A stretch of 64,000 nucleotides of DNA. Source: Methanomassiliicoccus sp. Its GTDB lineage: Archaea; Thermoplasmatota; Thermoplasmata; Methanomassiliicoccales; Methanomassiliicoccaceae. The notes under the pieces are model-generated. The model was not told the DNA's origin and did no database searches. It saw only the letters and a program-made list of their open reading frames with translations. Numbering within the stretch: the first letter of the stretch is position 1; each line of letters starts with the position of its first letter. Positions 23,795 through 32,823 of this stretch are shown here, in pieces. The DNA lies in assembly GCA_033485155.1 (NCBI GenBank), contig JAWQJJ010000005.1:1-64000 (forward strand), read 5' to 3'. The position numbers were made by a program, and so were the translations under genes.

Positions 23795-26578
23795 ATGAAC
23801 TTTTCCAGAACATTCGCTCTAACCATCCTGGCAGTTCTATTGCTGTCAGGTTTCGCTTGCTTGATGGTCGCTCCCAGCGGGATCTCTCCCATGGGGAATG
23901 CCAGCGCAACCACGGCACATGGTGGTTACCTTTGCATCACCTTCGATGATGGCACTCAGGGAGAATATGATAATGCATTTGGAACGCTGTCATCATATGG
24001 AATTCCTGCAACCGTTTACATGCCTTCTGATTTTGTCGGGATGGATGGGCGCCTGACCGCTTCTGAACTCATCGAGATGCAAGATGCAGGATGGGAGATC
24101 GGAAGCCACGGCAAGACCCATACCGACTTCACCAATCAATCAGCCGAGACTTATACAGCGGAGATGGCCGACTCCAAGGCCGCTCTAACGGCACTCGGGC
24201 TGAACGTGGTCTCTCTGGCCTACCCTTTCGGGGGCAATAACGCAGCCATACGCGCTACTGCTGCCACTTACTATGAGAGGATGAGGACCGCCAATGATTA
24301 TGAGATCTACCAGAACCACTTCACCTCATCGGTCCGCAATGTCGGCGTAGTATTCCCAACCACCATCACCGATGTCAATGCTGAGCTGGATCGTGCCATC
24401 GCCACCAACTCATCGATATGCTTCATCTATCATCAGGTCCTGGCCGGGGGGGTCATCGACGGCACATCGTACACAGTAACCCAGCTCTCCGATGCCGTGA
24501 TAGCCAAGGAGACCGCCAACGGCCTGCAGGCTCTCAGGTTCAGGGACCTGAGCAGCATTGGCACTACCGATATATGCGAGTGGGTAGCGACCGCCGATGG
24601 CGTCTTCTCCAACGCTGCCAATTGGGCCGATGGCGTAGTTCCAACCACCGGCAAGAACATACTGCTCTCTTACAGATCCAACAAGAATATCACCTTCGAT
24701 ACTGCCATCACTCTCGGCGACATCTATGGCACGATCGATTATACTGGCTCTCTGATCCAGGGGTCGGTCGCGCTTCACTATCGGAGCATGAACATGGCCG
24801 GAGGGGTCTACACTCCGAGCAGCACGGCCGCTTACACCAACATCTGCGATAATCAGCTGAGGCACCGTGGCACTATCGGCAACAATGGTTACCTGACCAT
24901 CAACGGGGTCGGCGTCGATCTCAATTCCGGCGCTACCTGGACCTCCCTGACGGTCAACGGCGCCATTCGATTACAGCAGACCTGCGGTTACAAGACCCTG
25001 CATGTCGCGTCCGGAGCCAGCATCAGCATCATTGCCACGAAGAACTTTATCCTCAATACCGGAGGAACCTTCGACAACCAGGGTACCATCAATGGTCCGG
25101 GTGGCGTGGTCTTCTACGTCACCGCAAACTACAACGTGAATCTAGGGGTCATCAACGCGCCGATACGCTTCAACGCGCCTTCCTTCACTTCCAGTTCCTA
25201 TACCGCCTCGCTCTCGGCGAATGCGGTCATGGGGAGTACCTTAGGAGTGGATTCGAGCCATGCCTCGAGGACCGCAACCCTGGATGTCAATGATAAGGAC
25301 ATCAGCTGTACGGGAGTTTCAGTAACCGTAAGAGCGGTCATGATGGGCGGTACCGGGACCATCACCGATAGCGGCAACTGGGATACCAGCGCCGGTACCT
25401 GGACGCCGGAAAGCTCCAAGCTCATCTTCACCGGGACCAGCGCCACGGTCAAGACCGCTGCCGCCCAGACCTTCTATGATCTCACCGTAGCAGCCGGCGC
25501 TTCCGTGACCCTGCAGAGCGATGTGGTGGTCACCCATGCCTTCCATCTCAATGGCACGATCAATAAGAACGGCCATAATCTGACCGTCCCGGCCGGATAC
25601 GAGAACCAGATCACCAGCACCCCTACCTATAACGTGGCTCAGGATGCGGCCTATTCCTACACTCCGACCGCCAACCAGGTAGGGACGTTCAACGCTACCA
25701 GCTCAGCCTCATGGCTCACCTGGGATGGCTCAAAGCTGGTCGGAACTCCCAACGCCGGCGATGTCGGTTCGGTCAACGTCGATGTATCCTTCACCAATGG
25801 GGTCTCGACCGTCCACCAGCTCTACACCATGAATGTAACCAATGTGGCGCCGGTCTTCACCGTCGACCCCATCGACAGCTGGAGCTACGGAAATACTTAT
25901 CTCTTCGATGCCCAGACCAATGAGGAGGGGCTTGGAGTAACCTATTCCTTCACCACCAGCAGCACATCGATGGACTTCTGGATAGAGCCGGACAGCGGGG
26001 TATTGAGGGCGCACATAACCGACGTGAACGATACGCAGATCTCGATCATCGCCAACGATGGTCATGGCGGGATCGCATACCAGAACTACACTCTCCATGT
26101 GACCTCTGCCCCTTGGGATCACGAGATCACCATCCTCTATACTGAGGGTCTGAACTACCGCGTCAGCTTCGATTTCGCCATGAACGACAGCGCGAAGGGG
26201 AGCATCGATCGCATACAGTGGAACTTCGGCGATGGAAACGGCTCGAGGGATATGACCCCGGTTCACACCTATGACCAGCCGGGAAAGTACCTGATCACAT
26301 GCTGGGTCCGTCTTACCGATGGCACTGCCAGCGCCAAGAGCATGGAGATATCCGTAGGCGATCCGCAGACCGTCGCCAACATCGATAATGCGGTCATGGA
26401 GAAGCTTACCCAGGCGCTCTATATGGTCGCCTTGGTGGTCGTGGCCGGCGCTGTTCTGATGTTCGCCTATGCTCGCTACTCTGGACTTCGCGGACGATTC
26501 AATCAGATGGTCCTTTACCTGATAGCGGTTGGCATCGTGGCCATCTCCATCATCATCGTAGGAGGTGCATTGATATGA
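23795..26578 (+). CDS. Giant anchored polysaccharide deacetylase (NodB domain)
   Basis: 927 residues: signal peptide (1-34), NodB/CE4 domain (about 42-235), beta-repeat region (about 265-600), Ig-like domains including a He_PIG type (about 610-790), a PKD domain (WNFGDGNGSRDM, about 805-855) and two C-terminal membrane helices. The CE4 motifs are complete: TFDDG (catalytic and metal Asp), SHGKTH (metal His pair), AYPFGG. CE4 enzymes remove N-acetyl groups from glycans. Placed on a long stalk with a C-terminal anchor, it looks like a spike that binds and edits the host cell-surface polysaccharide. A ribosome-binding run (ggtgggga) precedes the ATG, with a 73-base gap upstream that could hold a promoter. 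Confidence 0.88.
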   Translation: MNFSRTFALTILAVLLLSGFACLMVAPSGISPMGNASATTAHGGYLCITFDDGTQGEYDNAFGTLSSYGIPATVYMPSDFVGMDGRLTASELIEMQDAGWEIGSHGKTHTDFTNQSAETYTAEMADSKAALTALGLNVVSLAYPFGGNNAAIRATAATYYERMRTANDYEIYQNHFTSSVRNVGVVFPTTITDVNAELDRAIATNSSICFIYHQVLAGGVIDGTSYTVTQLSDAVIAKETANGLQALRFRDLSSIGTTDICEWVATADGVFSNAANWADGVVPTTGKNILLSYRSNKNITFDTAITLGDIYGTIDYTGSLIQGSVALHYRSMNMAGGVYTPSSTAAYTNICDNQLRHRGTIGNNGYLTINGVGVDLNSGATWTSLTVNGAIRLQQTCGYKTLHVASGASISIIATKNFILNTGGTFDNQGTINGPGGVVFYVTANYNVNLGVINAPIRFNAPSFTSSSYTASLSANAVMGSTLGVDSSHASRTATLDVNDKDISCTGVSVTVRAVMMGGTGTITDSGNWDTSAGTWTPESSKLIFTGTSATVKTAAAQTFYDLTVAAGASVTLQSDVVVTHAFHLNGTINKNGHNLTVPAGYENQITSTPTYNVAQDAAYSYTPTANQVGTFNATSSASWLTWDGSKLVGTPNAGDVGSVNVDVSFTNGVSTVHQLYTMNVTNVAPVFTVDPIDSWSYGNTYLFDAQTNEEGLGVTYSFTTSSTSMDFWIEPDSGVLRAHITDVNDTQISIIANDGHGGIAYQNYTLHVTSAPWDHEITILYTEGLNYRVSFDFAMNDSAKGSIDRIQWNFGDGNGSRDMTPVHTYDQPGKYLITCWVRLTDGTASAKSMEISVGDPQTVANIDNAVMEKLTQALYMVALVVVAGAVLMFAYARYSGLRGRFNQMVLYLIAVGIVAISIIIVGGALI

Positions 26579-26853
26579 AGAGACTTGGATCCGACAATGG
26601 CGCTTTCATCCTCAACATCGGATGGCTGGCCCTAATATCATATGCCGTGATAACGGTGTGCAGCATCAGCGTGTACCTGCATCATGCCGATCTCCTGCAG
26701 GATACCTTCATGGCATCGGTCTACTCATGGTCCTGGCTCATCTTTGGCCTCTGCATTGGGTTTTCAGTTGCCTCAAAAATCACGGATGCACGAATCTGCA
26801 TCCTACTCATGGGAATTGCCTGCTCTGTCTGGTATTTCGTGGTCATGGGGTGA
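26575..26853 (+). CDS. Small membrane protein (three helices)
   Basis: 92 residues, overlapping the deacetylase stop by four bases. Three membrane helices (FILNIGWLALISYAVITVC, SWLIFGLCIGFSVA, ICILLMGIACSVWYFVVM) with few polar residues. Its coupling to two giant C-terminally anchored proteins suggests a partner in anchoring or assembly. Confidence 0.7.
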   Translation: MKRLGSDNGAFILNIGWLALISYAVITVCSISVYLHHADLLQDTFMASVYSWSWLIFGLCIGFSVASKITDARICILLMGIACSVWYFVVMG

Positions 26854-26857
26854 TGGC

Positions 26858-29485
26858 GTGAGGAAGAGCATAGCGATCGCCCTGGTCGCCCTCCTCATGG
26901 CCTCTTCGCTCCTGATCATCGGCCCGGGAACGCAGCAAGCCAGCGCCAGCTCTACCACCATAGTTTACAGCACTTCGCAGGATGGAGCGATAGGCACCAA
27001 CTATACTACTGATGTTCCTTTCGAATTCTACACTACAGGCACCAGGATGAACCTGGGGCCGTTCACAGCCGATTTCTATGGTAGAGGCTATTTCTTCTTC
27101 GATCTGACCTCAATAGTGCCATCGGGAGCGGTTGTAGATTCGGCGACGCTTAATCTGCACTTCGCCAGCGTTTCAGGCACCAAGAGCATGGCGGTATATT
27201 CTGGCAATCTGGGCTCGACTCTGGATCTCTCGGACTGGGGGCAGGGAGTTACCAACGGCACTTATCTCGGAACCGCTGTGATGTCCGGGACCTCTGGATG
27301 GACCTCGATCGACATATCCTCATCATCCATCACATCCTCCATGCTGGGTATCGAGATGGCCATGGTGAATGAGAAGACCTTCTGGAATTCTGCTGGGATC
27401 CATACATCAGAGGCCGAAGTAACCTACAGGTCCTATCTCTCCATAACTTATCATTTCGTTGGATCCCTAACTTACCAGTTGTCGGGGGGCGGTCAGTATG
27501 GGTCATCCATACCGCCGATCGTGAGCGCCTATAACAGCACCCATGATACCTACCTCTTCGAGTTCGACACCTGGACCGGAGTTAATAACGTCACGATAGC
27601 CAAAGGAAGCTCATCCTGGGCGCTGCTAGCATCAACTCCCCAGGCTACGAGCGTCACCGATAACGCGACAGTGATCAAGCTTACCGGAGTGGTGTCTCCA
27701 GCTACCTATCGCGTTTATGTGAGCGTTCCAAGGACTTCCATGAGCACGATCCATGTCGGCACCTACGTATCGAGCACAGGGGAGGGTCTGGCCTTTGAGA
27801 CATTCCATATGAGGTATTGTCTCGGATTGACGTACAATGCTTCGGCGGCGCAGGAGATCGTCGATGCGAACTTCCTGGTGCCATACGGTCCTAGCTACAC
27901 CATCGCCGTGCTGGATTACTTCGGGAACGTGATAGCGACACAGAGCTTCGTGGCCAGCGCTGATGTCAAGTACATCAGCATACCGCTGGACATCTACAGC
28001 TTCAAGAGCTATAACCAGCAGGACGATTTCGCGCGGTTCAGGATCTACTACAACAATACCGGCGATCCCCTGAGCTTCTATCTTGCTCCCCAGGAGACCG
28101 TAGAGCGGTTCCTGCGTCCAGGCGCTTATACCGTGGTAGTTACGAACTACCCGGCCGCAGTGGCCGCTACCAGTCAATACTTCAACCTCACGATCTCTGA
28201 TGCCGAGTTCCTGATGTTGAACGGCACCACCATAAGCCGGGTCATCAGCGATGTCGCCGGCGTCATGGCTCTACAGCAGGTCATAACTGCCGCTGTGACC
28301 CCAGATATGGTCTTCATACGCGAGAACATGCCCTCGGTGCCTACGGAGGCGGTAGAGTACATCCATCCATGGAGCGTGTTGACCGCTACGAGAGAGCAGG
28401 ACGGCACCGGGACCAGCATCGCTCTCGGCCTGCCTTATCCCAATGTCGCCGGCACTACGTACACGATCATCAGCGATAAGGTCTACATCTCCGGACAGTA
28501 CGCTACGTCCATCTGGGTGAACGATACCGCCGGCACCTCGATCTATACGGCGGCGAACCTGCCCAGCTCCATCACTCTGGCCGGTCAGAACGTTACCATC
28601 GAGTCCAGCGCCCCGATCACCGCGCAGAGGGTGACCGAGTTCCGTTCGGAGACGCTGTTCTACTGGCAGTTCTTCACTACCCAGAAGAAGTATGATGTGA
28701 CGCTCTCGATCAATGACACGATGGCCCAGGACCTCAAGGACCTTAACTGGTTCGTGGGATGGCCGGAGAACCGTTCCGTCGATCTCAGCTCGGTCAAGGT
28801 CTACGACGTGGATAACGATGTAACCCTGGTCGCCGGACTGAATTATGACGTGACCACGGCCGGGATAAGGTTCCACTTCGACAGCCTTTTAGCCGGAGCC
28901 TCGAGGACGTTCCAGATAACCTGCTATGACAGCAACACCACCAGCGGGCAGAGCGTCCCGATGATCTACGTCGACATAGCCGATGATACGACCTTCGAGG
29001 GCACCGAGTATCAGCACTGCCATGCTTCCTGGACATCGAACTACAGCGCTACCTACGAGGGCCTGCTTAACATAAAGCTCGACATCACCGGCTCCCAATA
29101 CATCAAGAGCGCCAGCGTGGTAGTGGTCGACGCCACCAATAACCGCCAGCTGGACCCCACCGAGTATTATGTCAGCGGGAACATCGTGACCATCAATCAC
29201 GCCATGGTCGCGACCGGAGCGGTGCAGGCCTATGACGTGTATTTCAAGATGGACTACGCGCAGGGAAGCGGCTGGAGCATCACCGAGCCGCTGATGATCC
29301 TGCCCGGAGGCTTCCCCATAACCGGCCAGTTCATCGGTCTCGCGGCCATCCTGGTCGTAGCCGCGTTCACCGTTATGGACTATCTGAAGTATGGCAGCAT
29401 CTCGAAGATCTGGGGAGGGCTACTGATCACCACGGTCTCCATCGTGATGATCGTGTTCATGCTCTATGGGGGCGTTATAGCATGA
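26858..29485 (+). CDS. Giant surface protein with C-terminal anchor (spike candidate)
   Basis: 875 residues from the GTG at 26858, five bases after the previous stop; this puts a signal peptide (MRKSIAIALVALLMASSLLI) exactly at the N-terminus. Residues 40-190 resemble DNRLRE-type stalk domains (ATLNLHFASVSGTKSMAVYS); the rest is beta-rich with about 20 sequons, ending in two membrane helices (IGLAAILVVAAFTVMDYL and ITTVSIVMIVFMLYGG). It has the plan of the deacetylase protein without an enzyme domain. I think the pair forms the receptor-binding or fusion spikes of the particle; this rests on architecture and position. Confidence 0.8.
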   Translation: MRKSIAIALVALLMASSLLIIGPGTQQASASSTTIVYSTSQDGAIGTNYTTDVPFEFYTTGTRMNLGPFTADFYGRGYFFFDLTSIVPSGAVVDSATLNLHFASVSGTKSMAVYSGNLGSTLDLSDWGQGVTNGTYLGTAVMSGTSGWTSIDISSSSITSSMLGIEMAMVNEKTFWNSAGIHTSEAEVTYRSYLSITYHFVGSLTYQLSGGGQYGSSIPPIVSAYNSTHDTYLFEFDTWTGVNNVTIAKGSSSWALLASTPQATSVTDNATVIKLTGVVSPATYRVYVSVPRTSMSTIHVGTYVSSTGEGLAFETFHMRYCLGLTYNASAAQEIVDANFLVPYGPSYTIAVLDYFGNVIATQSFVASADVKYISIPLDIYSFKSYNQQDDFARFRIYYNNTGDPLSFYLAPQETVERFLRPGAYTVVVTNYPAAVAATSQYFNLTISDAEFLMLNGTTISRVISDVAGVMALQQVITAAVTPDMVFIRENMPSVPTEAVEYIHPWSVLTATREQDGTGTSIALGLPYPNVAGTTYTIISDKVYISGQYATSIWVNDTAGTSIYTAANLPSSITLAGQNVTIESSAPITAQRVTEFRSETLFYWQFFTTQKKYDVTLSINDTMAQDLKDLNWFVGWPENRSVDLSSVKVYDVDNDVTLVAGLNYDVTTAGIRFHFDSLLAGASRTFQITCYDSNTTSGQSVPMIYVDIADDTTFEGTEYQHCHASWTSNYSATYEGLLNIKLDITGSQYIKSASVVVVDATNNRQLDPTEYYVSGNIVTINHAMVATGAVQAYDVYFKMDYAQGSGWSITEPLMILPGGFPITGQFIGLAAILVVAAFTVMDYLKYGSISKIWGGLLITTVSIVMIVFMLYGGVIA

Positions 29486-29505
29486 TCCGACCCAAATTAA
29501 ACCCC

Positions 29506-29766
29506 TTACCCTTCCATCTTTTTAATGTCCCTGATGTTGATCGATGCCCTCTTTATCTCGATCGAGAAGGTCATGATGAGGGCTTGAGCGCATATTCTGT
29601 CATGTCCGCAGGCTAGGCAGTAGCGAGAGCCTGTGGCATGGTGACCGAAGCACTTTTTTGGCTCGTAAGTCTGGGATTTTTTCTGTATTTTCAGCTCGAT
29701 CCTGGGCACTTCCTGATTATTATCCATGATCATGATGGAAAGTGCCTCCGAAGGTGCCTTTTTCAA
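29506..29766 (-). CDS. Small zinc-ribbon-like protein
   Basis: 86 residues from a TTG that overlaps the stop of the hydrolase gene (TTGA), so translation would be coupled; a start at an internal ATG (MDNNQEVPRIELK) is an alternative. It contains CFGHHATGSRYCLACGHDRI followed by Cys: a Cys/His-rich knot typical of a small zinc-binding domain. It converges on the spike gene with a 20-base gap. Confidence 0.55.
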   Translation of the reverse strand: MKKAPSEALSIMIMDNNQEVPRIELKIQKKSQTYEPKKCFGHHATGSRYCLACGHDRICAQALIMTFSIEIKRASINIRDIKKMEG

Positions 29767-31091
29767 GCGCTCACCGCCAAGATCCCGAACTTGGTCGCTA
29801 GCATGAGCGCGGCGAAACCTGTAAGGACGACGCCCAGAGCTAGCACCCTGGAGCGCCGCTTATAGGTTCCTATCATTGCTACGGCAATTCCTCCGGCCAT
29901 GAGATAGTAAGGGACCTCTCCGGCCGCTCCTATGTTGTACAGGTTCGGGATGCTGTTGACGATCGCGCCAGCGCCGCTCCCGCCGCTACCGTTCCCCGGG
30001 GTGATGTGCTGAGCATCGAGAAGTGATCCTCCGGTGTAGGGGTAGTTGTTCATCGGGTTCATGACCATGGAAGTTATGGCCTGCCCCCCATTGGCGAAGA
30101 TCCTCGACTCGGCATAGGTCCAGCGAACGTAAGTGTTTCCGGCATTGTAGCCTAGCTCTGACCAGTAGAGAGGAATGCCATCGTTCTCGGCCCAAGCCTC
30201 TGGATCGGCGAACAGATACTCATCGGTCGCGGTCGCATAGTAATGACGAGAAGCGATCTCCCATCCAACCTTTCCTGTGGCTAGGTCGAAGTCGCTCTGA
30301 CCCCATCCGAACATGGCACCCTGGCCGGCAACGCCCATGGTGCGGGGCTGCGCTCCTGAGATCTTGGTTGCCGAGCATACCGCCTTCTCCCAGGAGTTTA
30401 TGCCATTCTTACCGTTGTGGGATGCCCAGTAGGAGTAGTAAATGGCGTCGTAATCCGGCTCATTCCAGAGATCGAACATCCCGATGCCGTCCTCTCCCTT
30501 GACGGCGCTTATGGTCGACTTAACATAGGTGATGTAGCCAGAGTAGGCGCTCGAGGAGGTATCGAAGGCCGATCCGCTCCCGCCGAAGGTGAAGGTATCA
30601 GTCTCGGCGGTCCCGGCCATTACCAGGCAGATCCACACGCCATGATCGGCCGCTTGCCTTGCCATGGTCTTCAGGAGGGTGAAGTATTCGCTCTGATGGT
30701 TGGCCCAAGCATCATACTGGATTGACGATCCCCACTTATCGCCGGCTCCGATGCGGACCAGGTTCATTCCATAGTAATTGCACAGAGCGAAATATTGATG
30801 AAACAAGGTCTCGGCGTCGCCGTTCTGGGTGATGGTTCCTTGGGGTCCCGGAAAATTCTGGTTCTTACCACGATAAACAGCCTGGTCCTCAATGTAAGAC
30901 AATATGGCGAACTGCAGGACTGTGGTATCACATACCCCATAGAGTTCATCCGATAGCTTGGAGCCATCGACGGTCAGCGTGTGGCCGCTGGTTCCGATCC
31001 TTGCCGCCTGCACGTCCATCGGAATAGAACAGAGTAAGAGGACTAAGCAGAGTATGATGGCAAGAGAAGAAGCCAACCGATTGTGGCTCAT
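29763..31091 (-). CDS. Clan-A glycoside hydrolase, anchored (GH5/cellulase-like)
   Basis: 442 residues from ATG 31091 (MSHNRLASSLAIILCLVLLL), chosen because it overlaps the upstream stop as ATGA and has aaggtga before it. Signal peptide 1-30; TIM-barrel-like catalytic part with FDLWNEPDYDA (acid/base Glu in the N-E-P motif) and YWSELGYNAG (nucleophile Glu candidate); a Gly/Ser linker; then a C-terminal helix pair and basic residues (YKRRSRVLALGVVL) as anchor. Clan-A enzymes hydrolyse beta-glycosidic bonds. A surface glycanase in a provirus would fit entry through or exit from the host glycan layer; the substrate is unknown. Confidence 0.78.
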   Translation of the reverse strand: MSHNRLASSLAIILCLVLLLCSIPMDVQAARIGTSGHTLTVDGSKLSDELYGVCDTTVLQFAILSYIEDQAVYRGKNQNFPGPQGTITQNGDAETLFHQYFALCNYYGMNLVRIGAGDKWGSSIQYDAWANHQSEYFTLLKTMARQAADHGVWICLVMAGTAETDTFTFGGSGSAFDTSSSAYSGYITYVKSTISAVKGEDGIGMFDLWNEPDYDAIYYSYWASHNGKNGINSWEKAVCSATKISGAQPRTMGVAGQGAMFGWGQSDFDLATGKVGWEIASRHYYATATDEYLFADPEAWAENDGIPLYWSELGYNAGNTYVRWTYAESRIFANGGQAITSMVMNPMNNYPYTGGSLLDAQHITPGNGSGGSGAGAIVNSIPNLYNIGAAGEVPYYLMAGGIAVAMIGTYKRRSRVLALGVVLTGFAALMLATKFGILAVSA

Positions 31092-31939
31092 GGGTTCACC
31101 TTGAAGGGCCACCAACTCCTTACCTCGGTCGCTTCGCCAATATAAATTCCCAGAGGGGCCTTGGAGATCTTATTGAGATGAAGGAATCCTTCTTGATGAA
31201 GATCGGCATCACCGAAAATCGTATCCGTTGTTAGGTGGCATTTACCATCGCCACCCTTATTCATGATGCAATGTGCATCATTGATGTGAGTTCCGCCGAG
31301 ATCTGTTCCTGAGACTGGATAGTGATCGACCGCTCCGAAGGCATGACCGATCTCATGGGCAGCACACCATCGCCAGTAATGGTCGGTGATGTAGTAGCTA
31401 ACTCCATCGTTGGAGAAGCCCAAGACGACCCTGGCCCCCCCATAAGTATTCATGTTGCGTGGTCCGTGGACGGCCCATACAATAAGGTCGGCGGAATCGT
31501 AGATGGATGAGAATTTATCCTCATTGTAGCGTACGAATGAGTCGACGATCTGAGTGCTTCCGTCGCTCGGATCTAGCTGATCGACATAAAGCTGAGTGAC
31601 TTTGTAATCATAATAGGAAAAGGACATATGCACGCCGTATTTTTCATAAAATTGCTGGACGGAATATTCGCCAGCGATGGGTGTTTCCATTATGTTCTTT
31701 AGAGCATTGATCGCGGCCGGATCCTTATTGACTCCATAATAGAGGTAGACCACCGCGACCTTTACTTTGCCATCAGATACATCGACCGAATAGCTATCGG
31801 AACTCTTGGCCAGAAGACAGTATGCTCCAAAGGCTCCACCAATGAGCAATATTACGATAATGATAGCCACCAGTGGCGCTAGTGCTTTTGAGTTCCCCCA
31901 CTTCTTGATCTTTAAAGCGGGCGCTGAACGGCGATGCAT
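31088..31939 (-). CDS. Anchored metzincin-like metalloprotease
   Basis: 283 residues. A basic N-terminus and a membrane helix (LVAIIIVILLIGGAFGAYC, about 23-42) anchor an extracellular domain with the extended zinc site AAHEIGHAFGAVDHYPV (HExxHxxGxxD) near residue 185 and a Met-turn candidate HCIMNKGG. That combination defines metzincin-type zinc endopeptidases. It is the first gene of a three-gene operon with the glycosidase. A TATA-rich leader lies in 31940-31989. Expected to cut protein on the outside of the cell or particle, such as the S-layer or the spike itself (inference). Confidence 0.85.
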   Translation of the reverse strand: MHRRSAPALKIKKWGNSKALAPLVAIIIVILLIGGAFGAYCLLAKSSDSYSVDVSDGKVKVAVVYLYYGVNKDPAAINALKNIMETPIAGEYSVQQFYEKYGVHMSFSYYDYKVTQLYVDQLDPSDGSTQIVDSFVRYNEDKFSSIYDSADLIVWAVHGPRNMNTYGGARVVLGFSNDGVSYYITDHYWRWCAAHEIGHAFGAVDHYPVSGTDLGGTHINDAHCIMNKGGDGKCHLTTDTIFGDADLHQEGFLHLNKISKAPLGIYIGEATEVRSWWPFKVNP

Positions 31940-31989
31940 GGTAGTAAATATACTCCACAGTTATAATTTATTATTGGTGGTTATATCCT

Positions 31990-32235
31990 TTATATATTGA
32001 AATTATAACCTATAACTGTGGGGAATATTGATTCGGAATAGTTATCAGAGTAGCTAGGATAGGTTGCGGTAGTGTTGTTCGATTCGTTCTCCACGTGATC
32101 GATCACAATGACCAGCTGCTGATCATTGTTCTCGGCATCTTGAGCACCGACAATGACATAGGAGAACATCGCAGTGACACAGATCCCCCATAATGTGAGT
32201 CCGATCGCCAATCTCTGTCTGTATGATCGAGCCAA
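31990..32235 (-). CDS. Small anchored protein
   Basis: 81 residues with a single membrane helix (LAIGLTLWGICVTAMFSYVI) and a short Asn/Ser/Thr-rich ectodomain with sequons (NESNNTTATY). The ending lies directly before the AT-rich promoter of the protease operon. No family recognised. Confidence 0.65.
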   Translation of the reverse strand: MARSYRQRLAIGLTLWGICVTAMFSYVIVGAQDAENNDQQLVIVIDHVENESNNTTATYPSYSDNYSESIFPTVIGYNFNI

Positions 32236-32257
32236 TAAACCATCTCCTTCAATTCAT

Positions 32258-32599
32258 TCATTTCTGCTCGGTCTGTGTCTCGACGCTGGCCTGAGATAAA
32301 GGGGGGGCCTTGCTCAGACCCTCCCTTCTTAGAGCCTCTTGTATCTCTTGGATGCGCTCATCCTTGGCCTTGGCATTCGTATTCAGTCTCTCTTTCTCCC
32401 ATTCCGGGAATTTCTCATCAATAGCTTTCGATTGAAAGCGCATGAAAAGAAAGAAAGCCGCTAATCCACCTATCAGTAATGCGATGGCCCAGTTGTATTC
32501 AATCAATCTATTAAAAAACAGAATTGTTGAGCTTATGACTAATGCCAGGCCCAGTATTAGGTACATTCCTGCCATGTCAGAATAGGTTAATTTTCTCAT
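32258..32599 (-). CDS. Two-helix membrane protein with charged tail
   Basis: 113 residues: two membrane helices (YLILGLALVISSTILFF and WAIALLIGGLAAFFLFM) and a helical charged C-terminal half (EWEKERLNTNAKAKDERIQE). Overlaps the next upstream gene by four bases. Unknown function. Confidence 0.7.
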   Translation of the reverse strand: MRKLTYSDMAGMYLILGLALVISSTILFFNRLIEYNWAIALLIGGLAAFFLFMRFQSKAIDEKFPEWEKERLNTNAKAKDERIQEIQEALRREGLSKAPPLSQASVETQTEQK

Positions 32600-32823
32600 T
32601 CCTTTCCCTCCGAATGTCGTGTCTCTTCCTTCTCATCCGATATTACCCCCAAATATGGGGGCGCGCCTAACATAAGAATTGGAAAAGCTGCCATCCTGGC
32701 AAGATGAGCATTGAAACCCCACCCTGGTATCTTTTTCCAGAGAAGAATCTCGCCAGCCAGGATTAGCCCGAAGGCAAGACAGCCCAGAAGGATGACGAAA
32801 CCGGTGATAAAATCCTCGATCAT
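32596..32823 (-). CDS. Two-helix membrane protein
   Basis: 75 residues with helices at about 5-26 (FITGFVILLGCLAFGLILA) and 40-60, ending EKEETRHSEGKE. Four-base overlaps link it to the recombinase gene upstream and the membrane protein downstream. Confidence 0.7.
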   Translation of the reverse strand: MIEDFITGFVILLGCLAFGLILAGEILLWKKIPGWGFNAHLARMAAFPILMLGAPPYLGVISDEKEETRHSEGKE

